Source: Monarcha castaneiventris obscurior
Taxonomy: Eukaryota; Chordata; Aves; Passeriformes; Monarchidae
Assembly: GCA_026261815.1 (NCBI GenBank)
Contig: JAMPIT010000541.1
Location: 806,001-870,000, forward strand
Length of the DNA stretch: 64,000 bases
Reading direction: 5' to 3'
Below the pieces are notes generated by a model. It saw nothing but the letters and a program-made list of their open reading frames with translations, was not told where the DNA came from and did not search any database. The position numbers and the translations under genes were made by a program. Below are positions 11,468 to 21,345 of this stretch, in pieces; the first letter of the stretch is position 1; each line of letters begins with the position of its first letter.

Positions 11468-11730
11468 GAACAGGACCAGAGCAAATGGCCTCAAGGTGGA
11501 CCAGGGGAGGTTTAGATTGGATATTAGACACAACATCCCCGCAGAAAGAAGGGCCTGGAACAGACTGCCCAGGGCAGTGGTGAAGCCACCATTGCTGGAG
11601 GGATTTAAAAGCCCTGTGGACGTGGCACTTGGGGACATGGGTCAGTGGTGGCCTTGGCCGTGCCGGGTTAGTGGTTGGACTCAGTCATCTTCGAGGCTTT
11701 TTCCAACCTAAACCATTCCCTGGTTCTATC
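11468..11730 (+). mobile_element. CR1 LINE 3' end, about 263 bp
   Basis: Sense-oriented 5'-truncated CR1. Visible blocks, in order: CAAATGGCCTCAAG, AGGGGAGGTTTAGATTGGAT, CTGCCCAGGGCAGTGGTG, GGGATTTAAAAG, GTGGACGTGGCACTTGGGGA, GGTTGGACTCAGTCATC, TTTTTCCAACCTAAACCATT. It ends near TGGTTCTATC. Substitutions against the remembered consensus show it is old. The frames read across it are non-functional remnants. Confidence 0.93.
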
Positions 11731-14700
11731 CTGGCAAAGAAGTTGGGATAACTTGCAGGGTTTTAGGGTCCTGTGAGGCAGTTCCAGCTTTCTGCAGTTG
11801 CCTTATCCAAGTGCTCACGTTTCAGGTGCTTCACTGGAAACATGGGATTCAGACCATTCCCATGGTGGATAAATCCTCTGATGGCTGCATGTGATGGCTG
11901 GATCCTCTCTGAACTATTCAAATGCACCTAAAGCAGCTACATTCAATCTTGTCATTCAGGCACTGACTTTTTTCTTGTCCTTTTTCAAGGCAGAGTGAAA
12001 TGAAAGATTCATTTTGGATAGATTAGGATCTGTGAATGTTAATATTAACTGTCGCTGGAATAGAAAGATTGTATGGATAGGTTTTTCCATCTCTGAAGGG
12101 ATTATGTAGTTGGTAAATTCTTGCCTTTAACCTCAGAAAACAGGGAAGGGTTTGGAATATAAAAATGGGAACTGGTGCAATATTTGACACCGTTGTAAAA
12201 CTCACCAAGAATATGTTTTCCACACAGGAATGTTGTCACCTTGCTAACATTACAGAGGAATTTTTAATGGGTGAAATTCCTCCTTCATTTGCATACTAAC
12301 CCATATCTAATTGCTAGATTACTCTTGAAGCTTCAGCTTGACTCTGAATATTAAAAAAACATTTGATATTTTAAGTAGTTTTATATTCTCTGTTTTGCTG
12401 CTTTTAATGTACAAATGAATGTCATTAATCCAATTTACATATTTCTAAAGACCTTTTGATGTATTAAGATGTAAAAGTTGTTTATTTTTAATGTTTTTTT
12501 TTTTTTAGTGATGATCTTATATGCAAAAATGCTGCTGCCAGGCAATTTTCCACCCAGAGAGTTTTAACACAGTTACTCATAATCAGCATCAGATCAGTGA
12601 CATGACAGCAGTTTTTGGGACCCATTCTACGCATTAACTTTCAAATTGCCAAGATTGTGCAAATCCACATTTTGGGCAACTCTAATTCTTATTTATTTGT
12701 CTCCATGGGAAAATATCGGGGCTTTGTCGTTTTTTGCTTTTGGTCTTTGCTTCATTGTTTTGGTTTTGGGTTTTTTTTCCCCTTCTAATATCTCAATTTG
12801 ATCATATTCTATAGACAAGAAACATTATTTTCCCTACTTTGGACTTTGGTTTCCAGTCCATAGGGATCCGAATAAAGAAACGCTGCCTTCAATAAAATAT
12901 GCCATGTTTGCACAGCAACTTCTTTATTGTTCTGCAGTAATGTCTTTGGGAAGAGTGTCTCTTTTGAATTATTATTTTAATTAGTTTTGATTCACGTTGG
13001 TTCCTGCTCTCTCCTGTGCACACAGAGAACTCTCTCACCACAAAGTTTACTCTGAAAACTGCCCTGTTACAATGACAGGCATTAAAAATATCACTTTGTC
13101 CATAGTTGTGGGAAGGTTCCTGCCTGCCTGGTCCTTCATGTCCTAAATATCAAATAAGATCTTGAGTCTGCAGACCTGAGAATTTGCTTAATGTGCAGTT
13201 TGGAGCGATGTGTGCAAGCTCAGGCTCCGTAGCCCATTCCCAAAGGATGCTCCTGCTCTCTGCAAGCCCCATCTGCTTCTAGCACAAGAAGGGGTTGATT
13301 TTACTGGATTCTTTCAACACAGAGAATCTGTATTTACAAGGTTGTGTAAGATCCAGTCTCACTGCCCCCTGCTCATCTTTGATAAGTTAAACTTTGAGTG
13401 TTTCACTCTGGTTTGGAGTAAGATCCCCCAAGTAGTGGATGAGCTGCAATCAGACAGGCAGAGAGACCAAAAATAGATAAAATGTAATCCCAGCATACTT
13501 CTTTTGTCAATCTTCTTGCTAACGAGAACAAAGAAACCCAAGAAGGAAAACCCTTACAAATGTAATCCCAAAAGTTGAGAGAGATGGGGAGAAAACAAGA
13601 AAATGGGGAAAAAAAAAGTGATTACATATTGGGTTTTTTCTGTCAGCCTACTGAGACGTTTTGATCCAATGGTTTAACAGACTGTGAGGTGTTTGTGATG
13701 CAGAATAAAGCTTCAAGATATCAATCTGAGGATCAACTTTGTATTTGCAAGTTAACAGCTTTGCTGAATGGCTCTGTTGGGATTTTAGGATATATTAGGA
13801 GTGGTTGAAGGAAGAAGGTTATACTTAGACTTGGAATTACAGAACCTCATTTAAAATGTAATGTTTACTAAACTTACTGTGCAATGTAGAAAATGCACAG
13901 CAACTTATTTCCAGAAGGAATAAAGACTAAGAGCTGTCCAAATTGGAATAAAATAGTAATTTTTTTTCTTCAAAAAATTTGTTGATATGGTTTCTTTCTT
14001 AAGGACTACAGACCACAGCTGAGCACTAAACAAGGGCCTGGTTGGCCCAGGTTAGGGAGACAAATGCTCAGGAGGCACTCCAGGCAGGAATGTAAGTTGA
14101 GCTGGATAAATCCAGTCCATGTGTTTCCACATAAATACCAGTAGGGAGGCAATGGCAGTACATGTTTTGAAAAATTAAACATTTGGAAATTGTCAGATTT
14201 ATGGCTTTGTATCAAGGCACTGAATCACTCAAAGATTATCAACAGTAAAATATGTGAATAAGGCTGGTAACATATTGTTTATATGCGGAAAAAAGCATAA
14301 ATCCAGCACTTTCTAACATCTGGGAAGCCTGGCCAATCTTTAAAAAATTATTTTGGTTCCCTAAATTCCTCACTTCTGGAGGAATTCTTAAGAAGGTGAA
14401 ACCGTTGATTGTGTCTGTAGAACTCTCATTGCTCCATGCCTTGTCATCTAGATGTTAGTGCCAGGTGTCCCCTCGGATTCCTCCGTCAGGGACTGGAGAT
14501 AACCCCCTGATTCAAGCAGAGATGTCCAAATTTCAATGCCCAGATAAGCTTCAGAACCCAGTAACACTGAGACAGCTGGTATGGAGCAATGAGACTCCAG
14601 CTCCCTGAAGTGCTGTCACGTTTTCCAGGCGTTCCAGGGCCGTGTGGTCCGGAGAGATGCCTTTTCTCTGAGCATTCCTGATAGCAGTGGTAGCCTGAGC

Positions 14701-15557
14701 TGGATGGAGCTGCCTCAGCCACCATATGTATCCATCTCTTCAGGCTGTTCATGTTTTGTGGCAGCTTTGGCAGCCTGCCGCGATTTTTCTGAGTAATGCA
14801 AGTGGTGGGGAATAATAATAATAATGCTGTTAACCCTCTGGTTTCTCAGCCTGCCAGGAGGGGGATTTGGGGGAGCAGAGCCTCCCCTGCCCCCCTTTCC
14901 CTGTGCCCCTCCAAAAATGCACCAATGAGCGCGTGTTAGGAAGCCTAAATAGAGACAGGGATATGAATAAGCTTCCTAAGGAGGTGAGAGTATAAAAAAG
15001 GAAGATGATATGATTCTCCCTCTGACAATTTTTCCCAGCAGTTTGAAAAACATAAAGAGTGATTCGGTGTTTTCCCCTGTTCCCCTTCACTCCCAAGGTC
15101 AGATAAGAATGGCAACCATGGTGGTTAATGCTGACAACCTTTCTCCATCCCTGTCTGCCTTCTACGAGGCAGAGATTTGCAGTGGCAATATAATAGAGCT
15201 CTGTGAGCTTTTCTCCTTGGCTGAGGCAAAAGCTTCCCAACTTCTGCATGGAGGGATTTCCAGAACACCAGAGGACACTAATCCTGCACCGAGCGCTGGG
15301 GGCTGGGGACAGCTGAGTTATGGGGACATTATTAAAACACTGGCAGCACATCACTGCCTTAGGGATAGGACGGCTGCATTTTGATAAAGGCAGGGCAGAG
15401 CCAGGATGAATAAACTGTTCTAATGTGGGGGAATGCACAAGAAAGGAGCAGCATGTGGGATTGAACTTCCAGGGAAATGAACAGAAGACCACAGCTTTTA
15501 CTGACACTGCTGATATGCAAATCAGCTCTATCACATTAGGAGAATCTTCATCAGATT
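11731..15557. other. Intronic block without recognised genes
   Basis: AT-rich with a T-run near 12497-12508 and a short AAT run at 14811-14825. A 274-codon open frame lies on the - strand at 14830-15654. Its first thirty or so codons are read from antisense CR1 sequence, and the rest shows no domain, signal or repeat, so it is taken as chance. Confidence 0.55.
14811..14825. repeat. (AAT)5 microsatellite
   Basis: Five perfect AAT units, with an unremarkable flank. Confidence 0.9.
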
Positions 15558-15671
15558 CCTGGTCTCGTGGAAGGTGTCCCTGGTCAAGTGGAAGCGTCTC
15601 CCTCATGGCAGGGGAGCTGGAACTAAATGACCTTTCGGATCCCTTCCATTCCATGATTCCATGATTCTGTG
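15558..15671 (+). mobile_element. CR1 LINE 3' end with an internal duplication
   Basis: The blocks CTGGTCTCGTGGAAGGTGTC, CATGGCAGGGGAGCTGGAAC, CTTTCGGATCCCTTCC and CCATGATTCCATGATTCTGT are the CR1 terminus in sense. The unit GTGGAAGGTGTCCCT is followed after a few bases by a diverged second copy (GTGGAAGCGTCTCCCT), which other CR1 tails here lack. Confidence 0.9.
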
Positions 15672-17189
15672 AGATCTCTACACAGGCCCAGACAGCTTTG
15701 CCTGATATCCTTTGGCTGGAAGATGCAGATTTTTTGCAGATTTTAGGCTGAACTGCTGCTGGCTGTGCTCGGTGTGGGCAAGGAAGGTCCCTGCTGTTGC
15801 TGTGCTGCCACCTGCCATGGCCTGTTGTGTTTCAGCCCCTCAGCCCTCCACATCCTCAGGCTGGTTAATGAGCTTCCCCGGGCTTCCTGCCTGGCAGCAA
15901 ACAATGCCACTTCCCCAGCTCCCCAGTCACCGCTGACTGAAGCAGCGCAATTATCAAATGCTTGGCCTCGTTCCACATCTGAAATAAAACAGCTGTGTTA
16001 TAATGTCACGATCAAATTCCTTCTCTGTTATATGACCTAATAAATTAGCGGTTGGGAATTGGGTATTTGTGACTCAGTTGGTCACTAAAATATCCAAATT
16101 CCATCAATGCTCTTTTGGATAAATTTCACTGAGTTTGCTTGGTCTGAAAAGAAACTTGGCTGCTCCCTGCCATCTGTTCTAGGAGGACTGAGGTGGTGGT
16201 CTCTGGCAGACAGAAAAGTAGCGAAAAAAATAATTAAATATTTCTGTGAAGAATTGGCTTCACAGAGAAGTGCTGCCTCATCAGTTTAGTGAGAGACACA
16301 GGTCAGCTCCTGAGAGCTCTCAAACTTCTCCTGGGTTGGTGTCCAAGGAGCTGTCTGGATGCACTTTATGTGGATTGATGGCTCTGCAGAAAGCCTAACC
16401 CAGCATGTGGCTGGATAACCCTTGCTACAACGAGCTCAAGGGCAAAAAATTAAACAATTCCAGAGCAATACCTGGTTTGCAAAATTAAAACATTATTCTG
16501 AATTAAGCTGAACAGCATTTCTCTTCAGCTCTTCCAGTATTTTTATTTGCTCTGAGACTGGAAATTTAGCATCCTTCTACACAGCTTGGCCTGCCTTAGA
16601 CACCTTTTAAAACAAAAGATATCTGAATGTTTTTTTGCTTTTCTTCCTCTTTTTTTTTGTCTATCAGAAGTGCAGCCACCAAAAAAGACAGTGTTGTTAA
16701 ATGGCTTCTAAACAGCGTCACTTAGAGTTAGGAAGTCCTAGTTTAAAACTGGAAATATGAACAAAGGAGAAAAGGCTTTAAACCCTGCAGAGCTAAAACC
16801 CTGTCGTATGGCTCACCAAAATAGATCTCGAGGAAGAAGTAGCCAAAGGCATAAAAATCTGATGATAGATGTTTTTTCTTTCAAATGTGCCAGAGATAGG
16901 GAGGTCTGCCAGAGGTCAGCAGACCTGGAGGATGATGGACCTTTAAAAGGCAGCGCTGTTGAAAGAGAATGTTATAGATGGAAACCTCAGAGGGTTCTTA
17001 GTCATAGTCCAGCTATGGAGGAGCTTGGGATGCAGCTGCATCCTCAGGCCACTGAGAGTAACAACCTGAGAACTGAATTAGGAATGTTCCCACAGCCGGA
17101 GCTGGTGCTGGTGTCAGAAAGATGAGAATTGCTAGAAAAGTGATAAAAAAACCCACCAGCCTCCAGGAGCTGAAATTTAGCAGTTCATG

Positions 17190-17270
17190 ATATGGTTCAG
17201 GGGCGTGGTGGTGTTCAGTCAAAGGCTGGACTTGATGATCTTGGAGGTCTTTTCCAACCTTAGTGATTCC
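17190..17270 (+). mobile_element. CR1 LINE 3'-end fragment
   Basis: GGCTGGACTTGATGATCTTG, then GAGGTCTTTTCCAACCTTAG and TGATTCC, match the CR1 tail in sense. A degenerate GTTCAGGGGCGTGGTGG just before it corresponds to the upstream GGTTTAGTGGTGG segment. Confidence 0.88.
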
Positions 17271-18358
17271 AACATGGGAAGTCATGTTTCTGGAAGAAAT
17301 TGGTGGTTGTGTGGAAAACTGCCCCGGCAGTCTCAGCTTCATTTGGACAGTGGGAAAGATGTGCTTGAAAATCAGGTTATTGTGTAGTAGGAGAAAATGA
17401 CCTCCTGGGATAAGAAAGAAAGGGTAGAGATAAATGGACTGATTTCAAAATACAGGGAAAAGGAGTGCAGGTTTTGAGGGCTGTGCTCTGTGAGCAGTCC
17501 TCTTAAATTTGTACAAAAATAATCAGGTATAGGAACTTAGGCATAATTCAAAACCAGTAAAGCATTTGGAGCTTAGCTAAAAGAGCAGTAGATGCCAATG
17601 TTGAGTATGTCAAAGGAAGTGTACATGGGGAGGAATCACCCCGGGCACCAGGACGTGCTGGGGGCTGACCAGCTGGGAAGCAGCTCTGCAGAGGACTCAG
17701 AGATCCTGGTATTTCTGCTTTCTGTTCATTAAATGTATTTGTGCCTCTGTTTCACGGTTGGCTTAAAATACATGCATGCAAAGTGCAAAAGATGTCAGAA
17801 ATATGAGCAAGGATAAGCTGCTAAGGGACAGAAAGAGTGGCAGTGAATTAAATTCTTCGTGTTTCACGTCAGGTAGCTCTGACACATGGTCTAGATTCAT
17901 ATTCATAAGAGGGAGAAATGTGTTTCGTATCTCCTAATACTGAGCAAGAACAAAATGCAGCTACTAATTTGTAAACTATGCCTTTTATTTATTGAGCCAG
18001 TGTGTGAAATATTTCCCTTGTCCTGTTTAATGACAATCTCCACATTTTTTCGTGCAACTCAAAAAATACTGTGAGGAAAATTCAACACAGGGAAATGATC
18101 AGTGCAGTCTCAGAAGGTTTAACTTTGGTGTTAAACACGGATCACAAATGTATCAGCGAGGACAGAAACCTTCCTAAGTCATTCCCTCCTAAATACCGAA
18201 ATCTCCGAATCTTCAGGAGCGAGGAGAGAGAGCCCTGAGCAGCCAGCAAGGACAAGATCCCCCTTGACAGAGCATCACCAGTCTGTGCCCCTGGTGCTAT
18301 TTTACAGCTCCAGTTGACTTGTAACACAGCAACTGTCTCCAAGCAACTGTGAGAAATG

Positions 18359-18403
18359 CCGGGATGTACAACCGGGATGCAAACCGGGATGTACAACCGG
18401 GAT
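18359..18403. repeat. 25-bp tandem repeat, 1.8 copies, with nested CCGGGAT units
   Basis: The motif CCGGGAT occurs at 18359, 18372, 18384 and 18397, at 13, 12 and 13-base spacing. This gives a 25-bp unit repeated perfectly for 20 bases. It carries several CpGs in an otherwise CpG-poor region. Confidence 0.95.
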
Positions 18404-19719
18404 CCAGAAGCCGGTAGGGACAGGGGTGGTCAGGCAGCCCTGCAGCCCTTCCCACCCAGCCTTGGCTGCTGCCTCCCGCTGGAAAAGGCTCCAGCTGCCT
18501 TGGAGATGGCCCTTCCCAGCAGGAAGCAGCCATCCCTGCAGGTGGGAGATGGGATTGGGCCGTCAGCTGCCCACGTCAGTCATTTTGCCAAAATAACTCT
18601 CCGTGTATTAATCGATTCAGCTCCCTCGTCTGTGCCACTGGCGCTTGGCAAAATGGTATTTTTGCAGCCAGCTGACTCCAAACAAGCTCTCAAAACCAAA
18701 ACAAAATAGCTGTAGATTTAATCTAATTCGCTACAATCAATATGCAGCAAAGAAAGAAAATTTATATGTTTAATATCATTTCTCCCCAGCTGCTTTATCA
18801 AATTGCAAAACTAGCAATACATTTTGGGAACTTCTTCTTTTAAAAGGTAATAATGTGCATTTGCAGTCCTGGTCCTTCTGAGGAAGCTCATCATTTTGTT
18901 ATTTGCTGTATTATGTTTCATTTAGGACCCATTCCAACCGTTGTAAGAGCTGCAGGAATGTAGCAATCCACTGCCACCAGTTTAATTCCAGCAGAATATT
19001 TGGAAGCCTTTGTGGAAGGGAATTGTAATCTATGAAATACTTCTAACAAAAATATAGTAACTAAAGAGGGTTTTACCTTTTTATGGTGTAATTTTTGTAA
19101 TCATTCATGTGACTGTTGATTTGGGGTATTCCAATTTTGAAGAAGTGTTTTGAGATTAAAAGCTTGAGCCTTTTCTCAGGGGAAATGAAGAGCCGGAAGG
19201 AGGGAAAAGGAAAGGAAAGCAGAAAACACGAGGTTGCTCTTTGGTTGTTAGTTTGCCGTTGTTTCCTTTCCTCAGAAAGATTGTCAGGCTTGTGGGTGAT
19301 GCTGGGACATGCACTGTAAGGTTTGCCTTGCTTTTTCTCATTTATTCCCTTTTTTTCTCTTCCTAAATTCTAAGCAGTCTGCAGTGAATGTGCTCTGTTA
19401 GTGACCACACATTAACAGCAGATGACTCTACTCCCATTTTACAGATGCTTTCTGTACTGACACTCATCCATGCTATTCAAACCAGGGGTCCTGCTTTACT
19501 GGTCTCAATTACTCAACCCAAAAACTCACTGAAACACGTTTAAATCACAGATTTAACTGCCTTCTCCAGCTGTAATTATTTAAAAGGAAGTAAAAGCTTC
19601 TGGGTAGGAGAATGTGGCAGATCATGCAGCAGAAACATCAATGTGCTGACAGCCCTTCATGAGTATTAGCTCCTGTGATTAGCCTCTTTCAGACCATAAT
19701 TAAAATTATTCAGTAAAAC

Positions 19720-19747
19720 TAATAATAATAATAATTATTATTATTAT
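19720..19747. repeat. AAT/ATT palindrome
   Basis: A run of TAA units is followed directly by a run of TTA units, giving a near-perfect inverted repeat with no loop. It could form a cruciform or hairpin, or may be two opposed slippage tracts. Confidence 0.85.
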
Positions 19748-19867
19748 CATCATTTTAATTTTCATTTCCATTTTTTATTGGTAACATAAATGGCACACAG
19801 TCAGCATTTGGTGCACACCCCACTGCCTTGGAACTATCCATGGTTTCAAGATGGTCCCATCACATGT

Positions 19868-20102
19868 GAGAGGAAAATGGCCTTGACTTGTGCCAGGGGA
19901 AGTTTAGGCTGGATATTTGGAAAACTTTCTTCACTAAAAGGATGGTGCAGCCCTGGCACAGCTGCCTAGGGCAGTGCTGGAGGGATTTAAAATCCGTGTG
20001 GATGTGGCACTTGGGGGCATGGGTTAGTGGTGGCCTGGGCAGTGCTGGAGGGATGTTGGACTCAGTGATCTTTTTCCAAGCTTAATGGTTCTGTAATTCT
20101 AT
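19868..20102 (+). mobile_element. CR1 LINE 3' end, about 235 bp
   Basis: The sense CR1 blocks GTGCCAGGGGAAGTTTAGGC, CTTTCTTCACTAAAAGGATG, GCCTAGGGCAGTGCTGGAGG, GATTTAAAATCCGTGTGGAT and GTTGGACTCAGTGATC are visible, ending TTCTGTAATTCTA. It belongs to the same subfamily type as the 11.5-kb copy, sharing the TTTAAAA and GTGGATGTGGCACTT segments. Confidence 0.93.
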
Positions 20103-20103
20103 T

Positions 20104-20130
20104 TTTATATATATATGTATGTATGTATGT
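20104..20130. repeat. (TA)n(TATG)n microsatellite at a CR1 tail
   Basis: TTTATATATATATG is followed by three TATG units immediately after the CR1 terminus. Confidence 0.9.
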
Positions 20131-20210
20131 TACTTTCTGCTTGACAAAGAGATTTGAACTGCATCCCACCCATTCCACGATTAGATTTACATCCTCAGAA
20201 TGTGAGACAG

Positions 20211-20244
20211 GTAGATAGGTAGATAGATAGATAGACAGATAGAC

Positions 20245-20328
<84 letters not shown>

Positions 20329-20337
20329 GGATAGATG

Positions 20338-20421
<84 letters not shown>

Positions 20422-20473
20422 TAGATAGATAGATAGACAGATAGATGGATAGATAGAGATAGATAGATGGATG

Positions 20474-20547
<74 letters not shown>

Positions 20548-20548
20548 G
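20211..20548. repeat. (GATA)n tetranucleotide array, about 338 bp
   Basis: About 84 units of GATA/TAGA with interruptions (GACA, GGAT, a few 2-base shifts near 20420-20460). Read on the - strand it gives an artificial LSIY repeat within a 268-codon open frame (20195-21001). That frame is a by-product of a 12-base codon cycle without stops, not a gene. Arrays of this length are usually highly polymorphic. Confidence 0.98.
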
Positions 20549-20962
20549 ATTCTCTTTCTGTGAGTACAGATTAAGCTGCTGGGTTTCTCCTTTTCTTCCT
20601 CTGGAAGATTTCTGTGTCCTGAGGGAAAAAAGGCAGTTCATTCTCTCTAGCTCTGGGTAGCAGCAGGAGAGGGAAGGCTGCAGGCTCCTCGGGCAGTCGG
20701 TGGCCTGGGGTGCTCCAAGTGAGGGATTGGGAGAGCTTTTTGGGGCCCTCCAGGGCTGGCACTGCAGGGAGCAGCCAGGAAGCCCAAACGAGCTCCTCTC
20801 CTGCCCTGGTGCTGCCCACAGGGAGAGATGGAAAATGCGCTGCCAAGCTGGAGCTCCGTGCCCACTCCTTGCCTTCTCCCTGTCCCACTCCACCCCCACG
20901 CTGGCACTTGGAATAAAGCTGGCACCAAAGAAATGAGTGTCCCTCAAGTGACAGGCCCACAG

Positions 20963-21345
20963 GGAGCTGGGGCTGTTCGGCTGCAGAGGAGATGGCTCCA
21001 TGGAGACCCTGCTGTGGCCTTTCCATACTTAAAGGGGGCTTACGGGAGAGATGGGGACAGTTCTAGTAGGGGGACAAGGGGGGGATGGTTTTAAACTAAA
21101 AGAGAGTCAATTCAGAGTAGACATGAGGGAGAATGTTTTTGCTGAGAGGGTGCTGAGGCCCTGGAATGGATTTCCCAGAGAAGCTGCGGATGCCCCTGGA
21201 TCCCTGCAAGTGTCCAAGGCCAGGTTGGACAGGGCTTGGAGCAGCCTGGGATAGTGGAAGGTGTCCCTGCCATGGCAGGGGGTGGCACTGGGTGAGCTTT
21301 AAAGGTCTCTCCCAGCCCAATTCATCCTGTGGTTCTATGATTTCA
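20963..21345 (+). mobile_element. CR1 LINE 3' end, about 383 bp, the longest here
   Basis: Sense CR1 running from GGAGCTGGGGCTGTTCGGCT through ACTTAAAGGGGGCTTACGGG, GGACAAGGGGGGGATGGTTT, CCAGAGAAGCTGCGGATGCC, AAGGCCAGGTTGGACAGGGC, GGAAGGTGTCCCTGCCATGG and GGTCTCTCCCAGCCCAA to GGTTCTATGATTTCA. These correspond to the end of CR1 ORF2 and the 3'UTR in consensus order, truncated at the 5' side. No intact reverse transcriptase remains. Confidence 0.96.

Larger units (their letters stand above)
15672..19867. other. Intronic block with one CR1 fragment and a 25-bp tandem repeat
   Basis: Apart from the CR1 tail at 17190-17270 and the tandem repeat at 18359-18403 I see only AT-rich intronic sequence, GC-richer at 15750-15930 and 18400-18560. 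Frames such as 16757-17125 (+) have no recognisable domain. A 28-bp AAT/ATT palindrome sits near the right end. Confidence 0.55.

Noticed and set aside
16757..17125. 122-codon + frame with charged residues (LEDDGPLKG)
   Set aside because: Checked as a possible SHANK2 exon because of the acidic pair; it does not match the DPDDTARKK region and has no splice sites in a suitable phase.
20195..21001. 268-codon - strand frame rich in LSIY repeats
   Set aside because: It is the translation of the GATA array joined to flanking DNA and part of a CR1; tetranucleotide repeats without stops stay open by arithmetic.
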